A stretch of DNA of 32,190 nt from IMG/VR virus record IMGVR_UViG_3300034106_001222, positions 1-32,190 of that record; one strand, given 5' to 3'. Under the pieces are notes generated by a model. It worked only from the letters and a program-made list of their open reading frames with translations, did no database searches and was not told the origin of the DNA. Positions 8,273-17,274 of this stretch are shown piece by piece. How positions within the stretch are numbered: the first letter of the stretch is position 1; each line of letters starts with the position of its first letter. Made by a program: the position numbers and the translations under genes. Source of the DNA: a virus.

Positions 8273-8458
8273 ATGCCTTCAGTTGGAAAAAAGAAGTTTC
8301 CCTACACCGAAAAAGGTGAAAAAGAAGCAAAAGAATACGGCAAGAAAAAGGGTATTCCAGTGACTGTTATGGTTGCTATTGGTAAACCCAAGGGTCTGCC
8401 TATGAAGGGTGGAAGGACTGCTACCAACATGATGAAGAAATCTTCAAGGGGTAAATAA
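8273..8458 (+). CDS. Small lysine-rich basic protein
   Basis: This 61-aa protein starts at the ATG with AAGGA (8261-8265) 7 bp upstream. An earlier in-frame ATG (8240) lies inside the previous gene without a comparable site. It is strongly basic (KKKFPYTEKGEKEAKEYGKK at the start, MMKKSSRGK at the end). It is the first of several tiny basic proteins in a row. Its stop overlaps the next start (TAATG). DNA binding inside the head is a guess; the function is unknown. Confidence 0.6.
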   Translation: MPSVGKKKFPYTEKGEKEAKEYGKKKGIPVTVMVAIGKPKGLPMKGGRTATNMMKKSSRGK

Positions 8459-8742
8459 TGGCATCTTTAACATCACCTATCACACTCCTGAATGCAGTTG
8501 GCGCTACAGGTGAATCTAAAGCCGTTCAAGTTGACTCTGGTCAACCAGCTTTCTTACAGGTTTCTGGAATTACATCAGCTACTGTTGCATTGCAAGGTAG
8601 TCTTGATGGCACAAACTGGGCAACTATTGGCACTGCTTTGACAGCTAACGGCATCGTTACAGTAGCTAATGCCCCTAAGTATTTGCGAGCAAATTGCACT
8701 GTTTTTGTCACAGGCACGATTACAGCCAAGATAATGTACTAA
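8458..8742 (+). CDS. Hypothetical beta-rich structural protein
   Basis: This 94-aa protein of low charge is rich in Thr, Ala and Val. The sequence VALQGSLDGTNWATIGTALT and the following Thr/Val strands resemble a small immunoglobulin-like or carbohydrate-binding beta sandwich of the kind decorating phage virions. It is translationally coupled to the upstream gene (TAATG). A head-surface or neck role is inferred from context only. Confidence 0.5.
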   Translation: MASLTSPITLLNAVGATGESKAVQVDSGQPAFLQVSGITSATVALQGSLDGTNWATIGTALTANGIVTVANAPKYLRANCTVFVTGTITAKIMY

Positions 8743-8753
8743 GGAGAAACCCT

Positions 8754-8915
8754 ATGAAAATGACTAAATCACAAAAGAAGGTCAAAAAGGTCATGGGGGA
8801 GTACAAGGAAGGTACTTTGCATTCAGGCAAGGGCGGCAAGGTTGTGACTAATCCCAAACAGGCGGTTGCCATTGCTTTATCTGAAGCTGGCAAAGCCAAA
8901 AGGAAGATGAAATGA
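8754..8915 (+). CDS. DUF6496-like small basic protein
   Basis: This 53-aa protein starts at the ATG 6 bp after AAGGAGAAA. An upstream in-frame start at 8694 lies within the previous gene and is unlikely. It is very basic (KSQKKVKKVMGEYKEGTLHS), followed by GKVVTNPKQAVAIALSEAGK. This last segment matches the typical DUF6496 pattern (VMxEYKxGxLHSGxxGxxVTNxKQAIAIALSEA), found in bacteria and phages without a known function. It ends overlapping the next ATG (ATGA). Confidence 0.65.
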   Translation: MKMTKSQKKVKKVMGEYKEGTLHSGKGGKVVTNPKQAVAIALSEAGKAKRKMK

Positions 8916-9070
8916 AAACTGGACTTTATGCCAATATTAATGCAAAACAGGCTCGTATCAAGGCAGGGTCTGGCGAGAAAATGCGTAAGGTAGGTAGCAA
9001 GGGCGCTCCTACTGCTGATGCGTTTAAACAAGCGGCAAAGACTGCGAAGAAGCCTAAAAAGGTGAAGTAG
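8912..9070 (+). CDS. Small lysine-rich protein (52 aa)
   Basis: This short gene starts at an ATG that overlaps the preceding TGA (ATGA) and ends at TAG 9068-9070, immediately before the next ATG at 9071. The product begins MKTGLYANINAKQARIKAGS and ends in a Lys-rich tail (AAKTAKKPKKVK). Tight start/stop coupling on both sides makes it very likely real. It resembles other small basic phage proteins with the GEKMRKVGSKGAPTADAF pattern, whose role is unknown. Confidence 0.75.
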   Translation: MKTGLYANINAKQARIKAGSGEKMRKVGSKGAPTADAFKQAAKTAKKPKKVK

Positions 9071-9373
9071 ATGAAAACACCCACTTGGCAAACAAAAGCT
9101 GGTCAAAATCCAAAAGGCGGCTTGAATGCCAAGGGTAGATCATCTTATAATGCGGAAACTGGTGGTAATCTGAAGCCTCCAGTAAAGTCGGGGGATAACC
9201 CTCGCAGAGCAAGTTTCTTGGCTCGCATGGGCAACAATGCTGGTGCAGAGTACAAGGATGGTGAACCAACAAGACTGCTTCTTTCGCTCAAGGCATGGGG
9301 TGCAACCTCAAAGGCTGACGCAAAGGCAAAAGCTAAAGCTATATCCGCAAGGAATAAGGCAAAAGCGAAATGA
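9071..9373 (+). CDS. DUF6321-like small basic protein
   Basis: This 100-aa, strongly basic protein directly abuts the previous stop. The core (TWQTKAGQNPKGGLNAKGRS followed by SYNAETGGNLKPPVKSG, then RRASFLARMGNN) follows the DUF6321 pattern found in bacteriophages and some bacteria. The C-terminus is a repetitive Lys/Ala tail (KADAKAKAKAISARNKAKAK), recalling histone-like tails, so packaged-DNA binding is plausible but not shown. It overlaps the next gene by 4 bp (ATGA). Confidence 0.65.
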   Translation: MKTPTWQTKAGQNPKGGLNAKGRSSYNAETGGNLKPPVKSGDNPRRASFLARMGNNAGAEYKDGEPTRLLLSLKAWGATSKADAKAKAKAISARNKAKAK

Positions 9374-9705
9374 GAGCATTATCAGTTGGAGTTAGTCCCA
9401 CAGCGGCAGTAGACACAACAGTGTATACCTGTCCTACTGGCTATTACTCAAAATTTACTGTAATGTATATACACAATACAGGTGGCTCTACCAAGCATAT
9501 AACTGTTCAATGGTTTGACGCAAGTGCTAATACCACTCTTGATATATTGACCCAATACGATTTCTCATCAAAAACCTATTTGCAGTTTGATGGCAATGCC
9601 TATATTGTTTTAGAGGAAGGCGACAAAATCAAAATAACTACTCAGTCTGCAAGTTCATTCAGTTTTATAGCAACATTTGAAGAAGAAGGGTTGACTAGAG
9701 CATGA
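9370..9705 (+). CDS. Hypothetical beta-rich virion protein
   Basis: This 111-aa, Thr/Tyr/Ser-rich protein has alternating strands (TTVYTCPTGYYSKFTVMYIH) and ends FIATFEEEGLTRA. The pattern of a short N-terminal strand, TCPxG, then I-H-N-T-G-G resembles small phage structural proteins encoded just before tail adaptors. ATGA overlaps at both ends place it in the structural operon. No specific family was recognised; a head-completion or neck protein is the working guess. Confidence 0.5.
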   Translation: MRALSVGVSPTAAVDTTVYTCPTGYYSKFTVMYIHNTGGSTKHITVQWFDASANTTLDILTQYDFSSKTYLQFDGNAYIVLEEGDKIKITTQSASSFSFIATFEEEGLTRA

Positions 9706-10349
9706 CCTACCTAGAACTTGTAAACGATGTACTCGTAAGGTTGCGTGAGACAACAGTTTCTACTGTTTCCGAAACCTCTTATTCTTCCTTAATTGGCAAG
9801 TTTGTAAATGATGCCAAACGTCAGATTGAAGATGCTTTTGCTTGGAATGTTCTAGGCAGAACTATTACTCTGTCTACTACTTCTGGCACATATGAATATT
9901 CCTTAACTGGTGCTGGTCAGAAGTTTCAGGTTATTGATGTTATCAATGTCACAAGCAATGTTGGCATGAAGAATATTGATTTTGCTTCAATGAACCGAAA
10001 GCAGAATTTCTCTACTCCAGTTAGCGGCATTCCATACGAATACGCTTTTGATGGTGTAGATACTAACTATGACACTAAGGTAACTATTTATCCACGCCCT
10101 GATGGTGTGTATAGCATCCCATTTAGCTTAACAGTACCACAAGCTACCTTGTCATCAGATTCAACTGTTGTTGCTGTTGCTGACTCTCTGGTGGTTCAGA
10201 ATGCCTATGCTCGTGCTTTGGTAGAGCGTGGTGAAGATGGCGGTTTATCTTCTTCTGAAGCGTACCAGTTGTATAAAGCCATGTTGTCTGACTACATTGC
10301 ATTGGAAGGCACTCGTTATCCTGAGAATCAGGAGTTTGTGGCAGTATGA
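9702..10349 (+). CDS. Head-tail adaptor / tail tubular protein A-like
   Basis: This 215-aa protein has an N-terminus (MTYLELVNDVLVRLRETTVS, then GKFVNDAKRQIEDAFAWNVL) that matches the adaptor proteins of podoviruses (T7 gp11/P22 gp4-type). These form a 12-subunit ring between portal and nozzle. The C-terminal helix (VVQNAYARALVERGEDGGLS) is also typical. The central part is beta-rich. The gene lies immediately upstream of the nozzle-like protein and overlaps it by 4 bp, in the order expected for a short tail. Confidence 0.75.
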   Translation: MTYLELVNDVLVRLRETTVSTVSETSYSSLIGKFVNDAKRQIEDAFAWNVLGRTITLSTTSGTYEYSLTGAGQKFQVIDVINVTSNVGMKNIDFASMNRKQNFSTPVSGIPYEYAFDGVDTNYDTKVTIYPRPDGVYSIPFSLTVPQATLSSDSTVVAVADSLVVQNAYARALVERGEDGGLSSSEAYQLYKAMLSDYIALEGTRYPENQEFVAV

Positions 10350-11905
10350 GCCAACAAATACAAACCTACAGTATTTCAGCACCAGCACTTTATGGTCTGA
10401 ATACGCAAGACTCACCTCTTGATCTTGCGGCTGGATTTGCTTTGGTTGCAACAAACTGCATCATTGACCAGTATGGTCGTATGGGTTCACGCAAAGGTTT
10501 CTCAAGGGTCAATGCGTCTAGTGGCAATCTAGGCGCTAATGATGTCAAGGTCATCCATGAATTAGTTCAATCTGATGGCACTTTGACTGTATTGTTTGCT
10601 GGCAACAACAAGATATTTAAGTTAAGTTCAACTAATACTGTTACTGAACTTACCTATGGTGGGGGGGGTACTGCTCCAACCATTACCGATAGTAACTGGC
10701 AATGTGCATCATTAAATAACATAACTTACTTCTTTCAGTCTGGTCATAACCCTTTGATCTATGACCCTGCTGTTAGCACCACAACCTATCGTAGAGTCTC
10801 TGAGAAGACGGGCTATGTGGGTACTGTACCTGATGCCAATATTGCAATCTCTGCTTTTGGTAGATTGTGGTCGGCAACTACAACAACAAATAACTCTACT
10901 GTATTTTTCTCTGATTTGATTGCTGGTCATGTTTGGTCAACAGGTACATCAGGTTCTTTGAATGTAGATCGTGTATGGGCGAATGGCGCTGACCAGATTA
11001 CAGGTCTTGCCGCACACAATGGATTTTTGTTTATATTTGGCAAGCGTCAAATTCTTGTTTATCAAAATGCTACTACACCAGCATCAATGTCATTGAGTGA
11101 CACTGTTGAGGGTATCGGTTGCATTGCAAGGGACAGTATTCAGACTACTAGCACTGATGTGCTTTTCTTGTCTAACTCTGGTGTTCGTTCTTTGATGAGG
11201 ACAATTCAAGAGAAGTCTGCTCCAGAGAGAGACTTATCTAAGAATATTCGCAATGATTTAACGACTGTAATTGCTGGAGAGACATTAGCAAATATCAAGT
11301 CTGTTTATTCTGAGCGTGAAGCGTTCTATTTGTTGAGTACACCATCTATCTCCTCTGTATATTGTTTTGATACAAAGGCTTATTTGCCTGATGGTGCGGC
11401 TAGAGCAACAACTTGGGACTCTATAACACCAACCGCTTTTTTATCTCGCCGTGATGGTACTTTGTACATTGGCAAGAATGGCTATATTGGTTTGTATAGT
11501 GGTTATCAAGATTATCAATCTGCATATCGTATGTTGTATTACACAAACCATGCAGACCTTGGAAATCAGAATCAAACTTCTATTTTGAAGAAGTTGTCTA
11601 TTGTGGTTATTGGCGGTACAAACCAGACTGTTACCTTTAAGTGGGGTTTTGACTTTAAGACAAACTACTTGTCTGACAACGATACGATTCCAACGCAAGG
11701 CGAGTCCTATTATGGAATTGCTGAGTATGGTGCAAATGCGACTGTAGTTGCACAGTATTCTGATGGTGTTGCGCTACAAACTTTAACTGTTCCAGCATCA
11801 GGAAGTGGTAAGGTTGTGCAAACGGGTTACGAATCTGACATCAATGGAACTGCATTGTCGATTCAAAAGATTGAAATTCAAGCCAAAAATGGCAAAATAA
11901 GTTAA
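10346..11905 (+). CDS. Tail nozzle / stabilisation protein (tail tubular B-like)
   Basis: This 519-aa beta-rich protein directly follows the adaptor. The N-terminus (APALYGLNTQDSPLDLAAGF, then CIIDQYGRMGSRKGF) is a hallmark of podoviral nozzle/tail-stabilisation proteins (P22 gp10/T7 gp12-like), which form the hexameric tip of the short tail. The body shows repeated beta-propeller-like strands (GNNKIFKLSSTN; RLWSATTTTNNSTVFFSDL), consistent with that family. A run of eight G bases inside the gene (10661-10668) encodes GGGG in frame. Confidence 0.72.
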   Translation: MSQQIQTYSISAPALYGLNTQDSPLDLAAGFALVATNCIIDQYGRMGSRKGFSRVNASSGNLGANDVKVIHELVQSDGTLTVLFAGNNKIFKLSSTNTVTELTYGGGGTAPTITDSNWQCASLNNITYFFQSGHNPLIYDPAVSTTTYRRVSEKTGYVGTVPDANIAISAFGRLWSATTTTNNSTVFFSDLIAGHVWSTGTSGSLNVDRVWANGADQITGLAAHNGFLFIFGKRQILVYQNATTPASMSLSDTVEGIGCIARDSIQTTSTDVLFLSNSGVRSLMRTIQEKSAPERDLSKNIRNDLTTVIAGETLANIKSVYSEREAFYLLSTPSISSVYCFDTKAYLPDGAARATTWDSITPTAFLSRRDGTLYIGKNGYIGLYSGYQDYQSAYRMLYYTNHADLGNQNQTSILKKLSIVVIGGTNQTVTFKWGFDFKTNYLSDNDTIPTQGESYYGIAEYGANATVVAQYSDGVALQTLTVPASGSGKVVQTGYESDINGTALSIQKIEIQAKNGKIS

Positions 11906-11915
11906 TGGAGTAACT

Positions 11916-12593
11916 ATGTCAGATTACACAAAATCAACCAACTTTGCAACCAAAGATAATCTTTCTTCTGGTAATGCCTTAAAGATTGTTAAGGGTACTG
12001 AGATTGATACTGAATACAACAACATTGCTATAGCTATTGCAACAAAAGCTGATCTTGCAAGTCCTACTTTTACGGGTACTCCTACATTGCCTACAGGAAC
12101 TATTGCAACTACTCAGTCTAGTGGTAATAGTTCAACAGCAATAGCAACAACAGCCTTTGTTCAAGCGGCAATTTCTTTACTGTATCCAGTTGGTTCAATC
12201 TATACAAATGCGGCTGTTAGCACTAACCCTGCAACATTGTTAGGTTTTGGTACATGGACTGCATTTGGTGCTGGTCGTGTAATGGTTGGTTTTAACTCAG
12301 GTAATGCGTTATTTGATACTGCTGAAGAAACTGGTGGTAGTGCAGACGCAATTGTTGTGAGTCATACTCATACTGCCACTGTTACCGACCCAAGTCACGT
12401 TCATAGTCTTCCTATTGCAGACGCTGGTGCTGGTGGCGCTAGTGGTTCTGGATTGGTTGCTAATGGTACGGGTTATCAAACAGGTGCAAATACTACGGGA
12501 ATTACTGTAGCCAACTCTACTACTGGCTCAAGTGGCACTAACGCTAACTATCAGCCATATATCACTGTCTATATGTGGAAGCGTACAGTATGA
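11916..12593 (+). CDS. Short tail-fibre protein with collar-type C-terminal domain
   Basis: This 225-aa protein has an N-terminal attachment-like segment (residues 1-45), a fibre repeat PTFTGTPTLPTGTIATT, and a C-terminal domain starting at LYPVGSIYTNAAVSTNPATL. GFGTWTAFGAGRVMVGF and the HxH pairs (VSHTHTATVTDPSHVHS) are typical of phage collar/short-fibre tips, in which histidines from three chains bind metal. ITVYMWKRTV is the usual family ending. It is probably a second, short receptor-binding fibre. It is coupled to the downstream cupin gene (ATGA). Confidence 0.75.
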   Translation: MSDYTKSTNFATKDNLSSGNALKIVKGTEIDTEYNNIAIAIATKADLASPTFTGTPTLPTGTIATTQSSGNSSTAIATTAFVQAAISLLYPVGSIYTNAAVSTNPATLLGFGTWTAFGAGRVMVGFNSGNALFDTAEETGGSADAIVVSHTHTATVTDPSHVHSLPIADAGAGGASGSGLVANGTGYQTGANTTGITVANSTTGSSGTNANYQPYITVYMWKRTV

Positions 12594-12910
12594 TGATTCA
12601 AGACAGTCAATTCCGCATTACTCATCATTTTAGTGATGGGTTGTATGCCAAAGAATCATTCTTTACGGCAGGAATGGCGATCATGAAGCATACGCACAAC
12701 TTTAGTCATTTGTCTATTTTGGCTCATGGGAAAGTTGCTGTATTGCGTGGTACTGAGATTGATATTGTTTCTGCTCCTGCTTGCATTGAGATTGAAGCTG
12801 GTGTTACTCATGGTGTAAAAGCCATTACGGATTGTGTTTGGTTTTGTATTCATGCCACAGACGAAAAAGACCCGTCTAAAGTGGATGAGATTTTGATTAA
12901 AGGGGATTGA
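12590..12910 (+). CDS. Small cupin-fold protein
   Basis: This 106-aa protein starts at an ATG that overlaps the fibre stop. HTHNFSHLSILAHGKVAVLR resembles cupin motif 1 (HxH, then a third ligand, then G), with His in place of the usual Glu. IEAGVTHGVKAI supplies the second motif with another His. It could bind a metal and form a small beta barrel. No catalytic partner genes are nearby, so a structural role on the tail or host-sugar modification are both possible. Such small cupins recur next to fibre genes in environmental phages. The function is unknown. Confidence 0.6.
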   Translation: MMIQDSQFRITHHFSDGLYAKESFFTAGMAIMKHTHNFSHLSILAHGKVAVLRGTEIDIVSAPACIEIEAGVTHGVKAITDCVWFCIHATDEKDPSKVDEILIKGD

Positions 12911-12911
12911 T

Positions 12912-13976
12912 ATGCCATTCAGTGCAGTATTAGGATATTTAGGGGCGCAAGAACAAGCGTCTGCTACAGAGGCGGCGGCAAATACATCTGCGGCGGCTCA
13001 ACGTGATGCGGCTCGACAAGCGGCTGAAGCGGCTAGATTTCGCCCTGTTGGAATTACTACCCGTTATGGTAGTTCTAACTTTCAAATGTCTCCTGAAGGA
13101 TACTTAACTGGTGCTGGTTACACAGTTAGCCCTGAACTCAAAGCCTATCAAGATCGCTTGATGGGTCTTACTGGTGGTGCGTTAAGCCAAGCTGAAATGG
13201 CTCAGCAACAGTATCAGCCTTTGTCTCAGGCGGCTACAGGGTTGTTTGGCTTGGGTCAGCAGTATCTTGCACAGAGTCCTGAACAGGTTGCGGCTAAATA
13301 TATCCAACAGCAACAGGACTTGCTTGCTCCTAGCCGTGAACGTCAGATGGCTCAGTTGCAAAACCAGTTGTTCCAACAAGGTCGTGGTGGATTATCTGTA
13401 GGTGCTACAGGTATGCGCCCCAGTGGTGCGGCTGGCTTGGGTGCTACAACACCTGAGTTAGAAGCCTACTACAACGCTATTGCCCAACAAGATGCTCAGT
13501 TGGCGGCACAAGCACAGCAAGCTGGTCAGCAGAATGTTGCGTTTGGCGCTGGATTATTTGGTACTGGTGCAGGGATGTTGGGTCAATATCAAGCTGGTCA
13601 GGTGGGTGCATTGAGTCCATTTACATCCTATTTAGGTGCTGGTCAAACCATTGAAGAACTTGGACAAGCGCCTTTGAAGTTGGGTGCGGCTTTGGGTGGT
13701 CAAGCGGCGGCTTATGGTGGAAATGTTGGTCAGTCATTGTTGCAAGGTGGATTAGCGGCGGCTAGAACTCAACAAGCTGGTGCTGGATATAGTCCTTTAG
13801 GCGGTTTGTTGCAAGGTGCGGCTAGTAGTCCAAGACTGCAAACTGGATTTGAGAACTTGTTTAGAGGTAGTCAACCATATGAAACCTATAGTGGATACCA
13901 AGTTGGACCACCACAGCAAGGACAAACTCAGCCTTATGGGAATACAAGTTTTTCATATGATGGACAACAAATTTAA
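12912..13976 (+). CDS. Internal virion / ejection protein, Gln-Ala-rich
   Basis: This 354-aa protein is rich in Ala, Gln and Gly. It has an N-terminal helix containing QEQASATEAAANTSAAAQRD, then MAQQQYQPLSQAATGLFGLG and long Gly/Ala/Leu repeats. Position (first after the tail fibres, before two larger proteins), low-complexity composition and amphipathic Ala/Gly segments match the small ejection protein of podoviruses (T7 gp14 or P22 gp7/gp20 analogues). Such proteins enter the cell envelope ahead of the DNA. AAAGGGGATTGAT precedes the ATG. Confidence 0.65.
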   Translation: MPFSAVLGYLGAQEQASATEAAANTSAAAQRDAARQAAEAARFRPVGITTRYGSSNFQMSPEGYLTGAGYTVSPELKAYQDRLMGLTGGALSQAEMAQQQYQPLSQAATGLFGLGQQYLAQSPEQVAAKYIQQQQDLLAPSRERQMAQLQNQLFQQGRGGLSVGATGMRPSGAAGLGATTPELEAYYNAIAQQDAQLAAQAQQAGQQNVAFGAGLFGTGAGMLGQYQAGQVGALSPFTSYLGAGQTIEELGQAPLKLGAALGGQAAAYGGNVGQSLLQGGLAAARTQQAGAGYSPLGGLLQGAASSPRLQTGFENLFRGSQPYETYSGYQVGPPQQGQTQPYGNTSFSYDGQQI

Positions 13977-13985
13977 GGAGTAATC

Positions 13986-15443
13986 ATGGCATCAGAAATT
14001 CTCGGTTTATTTACTACTCCTGAACAGTATCAACTTGCTCAACAGCAAGCACAACAGGCGCAAGCTATTCAGTATGCAAATCTTGACCCTATGGCTCGTG
14101 CTAACTATGGGACTTTTCGTGCTGGTCAACAGTTAGGTGGTGCTATTGGCGGTGCTTTGGGTGGTGAAGACCCACAGTTGAAGATGATCTCTCAGCGTCA
14201 ACAGTTGGCTAGTCAGTTAGACCCATCTGACCCACAGTCATACATGAAGATTGCACAGGTTGCGGCTCAATCTGGTGACCAACAATTTGCTACTGCTATT
14301 GCTAATGCTGGTCGTCAAGCGGCTGTTCAGGTTGCTCAAGCTAATAAAGAACGTAAATTAGCTGTATCTCCTAGAATTCAAGAAATACAGATGATTCCTC
14401 AGATTCAAAGTGCCATTACTCAATATAAGGCAATGGAGCAAACACCTGAAATAAAACAAGAAATTGCAAACCTTGAACGTATGTTGTCAGTTATTGCTCC
14501 TGAACAGAAACCTAAAACAGAAGCAACACCTAATGAAATTCAAATTGCAACTAAATTTGCTTTACAAAAAGGTGCAGAAGGAACACCAGAATTCAATACT
14601 GAATTTAATTCTCAACTTACTCGTTTGACAACAAAAGACACAAAGACTCCCGCAAAAGAAGAAATCTTTGATTTAGTTGATAAACTAAAAACACTTGACC
14701 CAGTTAAAGACAAATTTGAGTATGACACTCTAAAAGCAAGAGTTGACAAACTCACGACTAAAGGTAAATCCATAGAAGAAACTATAGGTGAAGGTTTTGG
14801 AGTGCTTGGAAAAGCATTAGCCGCAGGACAAAAGAAAGAAGCTGAAGCTATTGGTACTTTTAGTGCTGAAAGTTTCAAGAATCTTGGCTCTGCTGTTGCC
14901 GCCTCTACCGCATCTAGAAGGAATATTGCAACTCTTGAGTCAGCATTGCAAAACGCATTTACTGGTAAATTTGCAGAAGGAAAAGAATCTGCTGTTGGTG
15001 CTTTGATTGCTCTAGGAGTTCCTGTTGGAAGTGATTTGAAGAATGCAACATCAAACACTCAACTGATTCAAGCTATGGGTACTCGGTATATCTTCCCATT
15101 GGTTAAGAATTATCCGGGCTCTTTGGCGGCAAAAGAATTGGCAAGTTTGGAAAAAACTGCGCCTAATGCTTTGCAACAACCTGAAACAATTCAAAGACTT
15201 GTTAACTTGTTAAAAGTAGATTTGGCTGAGAATGAATATACATATGGCAAGGCAAAAGAGTTTAAACAAGCAAACAAGGGTTCATTGATAAACTTTAATG
15301 AAGCTGATGCTCGTATTGACTTCCAAAAGAAATTTGGTAGATTGCAAGAGGTTGTCAATGGTGTTAAGCGCAAGCAAGCTAAGACAAGAGAAGAAGACGC
15401 AGAAATCAACCAGTTGAAAAAAGAACTTGGTATTGGAGGCTAA
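13986..15443 (+). CDS. Internal virion / ejection protein
   Basis: This 485-aa, mostly helical protein starts 9 bp after the previous gene with TTAAGGAGTAATC. The N-terminus is Gln-rich (PEQYQLAQQQAQQAQAIQYA) with a Gly-rich segment (GGAIGGALGGED). The remainder is charged helix. The three consecutive large proteins 12912-17274 correspond in order and character to the ejectosome set of podoviruses. No lytic transglycosylase motif was seen in it. Confidence 0.62.
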   Translation: MASEILGLFTTPEQYQLAQQQAQQAQAIQYANLDPMARANYGTFRAGQQLGGAIGGALGGEDPQLKMISQRQQLASQLDPSDPQSYMKIAQVAAQSGDQQFATAIANAGRQAAVQVAQANKERKLAVSPRIQEIQMIPQIQSAITQYKAMEQTPEIKQEIANLERMLSVIAPEQKPKTEATPNEIQIATKFALQKGAEGTPEFNTEFNSQLTRLTTKDTKTPAKEEIFDLVDKLKTLDPVKDKFEYDTLKARVDKLTTKGKSIEETIGEGFGVLGKALAAGQKKEAEAIGTFSAESFKNLGSAVAASTASRRNIATLESALQNAFTGKFAEGKESAVGALIALGVPVGSDLKNATSNTQLIQAMGTRYIFPLVKNYPGSLAAKELASLEKTAPNALQQPETIQRLVNLLKVDLAENEYTYGKAKEFKQANKGSLINFNEADARIDFQKKFGRLQEVVNGVKRKQAKTREEDAEINQLKKELGIGG

Positions 15444-15444
15444 G

Positions 15445-17274
15445 ATGGCTGATGAATATGATGTAAGTGCTATTCCTTTTACCGATGAAAAGCCTCAAGC
15501 GCCAGCATTAGACATGAGCAAGTCAGTGATGAGTCCTGAGTATCGTTCTCGTGAGGCTTTTGGCGCACAAGAATTAGGTGGTCTTGCTGGCGCTTTAACA
15601 TTTGGTGGAATTGGAACTGCTGTTGGTACTCCATTACTAGGTATACCAGCTAGTGCTGTTGGCGCTGGTGTTGGTGGGTTTTTAGGTGAAACCTATGAAC
15701 AATACTCAAGAGGAGAAAAGCCATCTGTTTCATTGGCAACTGATGCTGGTATAGAAGAAGCGGCTTGGGATTTGGGTGGCAATCTTGTTCTCAAAGGACT
15801 TGGAAAAACATTACGCTTTGGTGCTGACAAGTTAGGCTTTACAGCCAAGGATGCTCCTGATGCAAACAAGGCGGCAGAAACATTCTTACAACAATATGGT
15901 TCTTCTTTGCCAGCAAGTCAAAGGACTGGTAAAAATATCTTCTCTGCCTTAGAGGGTATTACTATGACTCCTGCTACTTACGACATCTTTAGGGCAAAAG
16001 AAAAAGAAATCCAAGATGCCTTAACTACTGGCTCACAAGATATTTTGAAGTCTTTGGCAAAAAGCCCTGAGTTAGATATGGCGTTGCGAACAAACACTTC
16101 AGCGCAATATTCATCTGGTCAAATTTTGCAAAACTTCATTAAGCAAGGTGAAGATTCTTTAAGCAAGGCTGTTGACCCACTTTACAGAGATATTTTTACA
16201 GATAAAGCATCTCGTGTATCCATGTTCAGCGTAAAACAATTTGCTGATAAATTGTTGTCAGACCCCGCCGCATTAACTAAAGGTCAACGATCAATTCTTG
16301 AAGAAATGAGGGCATTACCTCCTCAAGTTGATGTTCCTTTATTACATCAAATTCGCAGTCGTTGGCTTGCGGAAAATCGTGATAAGTATTCTTCTCGTGT
16401 ATCAAGTGAGAAAGACTCTCGTGCCGCTGGCACAATATCAGATTTTATTTCCAAGTTTGATGAGGCAATGGATTTTTCTGCTAACAGGACTCTTAGCAAA
16501 GACTCATTGACCAAATATAGGCAAGTAACAAATACTTATCGCAAAGGAATCCAAGGTCTTCAGACTGAAGCTATACAAGACGCATTGACAAAAAACCCTG
16601 AAGAAGTTGGTGGATTTTTATTTGGTTCTGGTAAAGAAACTCCAATTAAAGATTTGTTTAAATCTGTTACTGCCGCATCTAATCTATCAGGTAAGCCATC
16701 AAAAGAAATCTTTGACGCTTTGAGATATGGGTATCTTGAGGCGATGGTTAACACGCCTGAAAATATGTTGAAGTTTGCAAAGAATTTAGAGCAAGACAAA
16801 GCATTTGCAAACACATATAACAGGCTGTTTAGCGGAACGAGTCAAGATGCCGCCATCAAGCAAATGAATGAAGGCGCTAAATTAGGGTTGGTTGAGGCAA
16901 AGCCTATGGCTGGACTTAACTATAGAACAACTGCCGCCGCCTTGAATGTTTTAGCGCCAACAGTAGGACTTGGATATTACTTCCTTTTGAGCCCTGAACA
17001 GCAACAGAAGATTACTGACAATCTTGGCTCTGCCGCTATTGCTGGTGGTTCTCTTGTGTTATCCCAAAGAACACTTGCCAAGGCTCTACTAGACCCTAAA
17101 GGTGCAAAAGCAATTAAATACTTATCTACAGCAAGAGATAAATTGACTTCTCCTACAGCATTTACAAAGTTAGTGGTAGAGCCATTGTCAAACATTATTT
17201 CTGCTGAAGAAAAGCCTATTCAATTGCGTGATGTTGAAAATGAATTTGATGTTTCTAACTTTCCAATAAGGTAA
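15445..17274 (+). CDS. Internal virion / ejection protein with glycine-zipper-like segment
   Basis: This 609-aa protein starts at the ATG with GGAGG (15435-15439) 5 bp upstream. An in-frame ATG at 15427 lies inside the preceding gene and has no such site. A hydrophobic Gly/Ala-rich stretch near residues 40-80 (GGLAGALTFGGIGTAVGTPL and following) looks like a membrane-inserting glycine zipper. The rest is helical and charged, with another hydrophobic patch near residue 515 (LNVLAPTVGLGYYFLLSPE). This is the last of three ejection-type genes and likely forms part of the DNA conduit. No enzymatic domain was recognised. Confidence 0.62.
   Translation: MADEYDVSAIPFTDEKPQAPALDMSKSVMSPEYRSREAFGAQELGGLAGALTFGGIGTAVGTPLLGIPASAVGAGVGGFLGETYEQYSRGEKPSVSLATDAGIEEAAWDLGGNLVLKGLGKTLRFGADKLGFTAKDAPDANKAAETFLQQYGSSLPASQRTGKNIFSALEGITMTPATYDIFRAKEKEIQDALTTGSQDILKSLAKSPELDMALRTNTSAQYSSGQILQNFIKQGEDSLSKAVDPLYRDIFTDKASRVSMFSVKQFADKLLSDPAALTKGQRSILEEMRALPPQVDVPLLHQIRSRWLAENRDKYSSRVSSEKDSRAAGTISDFISKFDEAMDFSANRTLSKDSLTKYRQVTNTYRKGIQGLQTEAIQDALTKNPEEVGGFLFGSGKETPIKDLFKSVTAASNLSGKPSKEIFDALRYGYLEAMVNTPENMLKFAKNLEQDKAFANTYNRLFSGTSQDAAIKQMNEGAKLGLVEAKPMAGLNYRTTAAALNVLAPTVGLGYYFLLSPEQQQKITDNLGSAAIAGGSLVLSQRTLAKALLDPKGAKAIKYLSTARDKLTSPTAFTKLVVEPLSNIISAEEKPIQLRDVENEFDVSNFPIR

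Noticed and set aside
10661-10668. Eight-G run in the nozzle gene as a phase-variation switch
   Set aside because: The frame is intact on both sides and the run encodes Gly in a flexible stretch. One sequence cannot show length variation; read-level data would be needed.
14612-15058. 148-aa minus-strand frame in the ejection-protein gene
   Set aside because: Antisense to a clear plus-strand gene, Ser/Ala/Leu-biased, with no ribosome-binding site.
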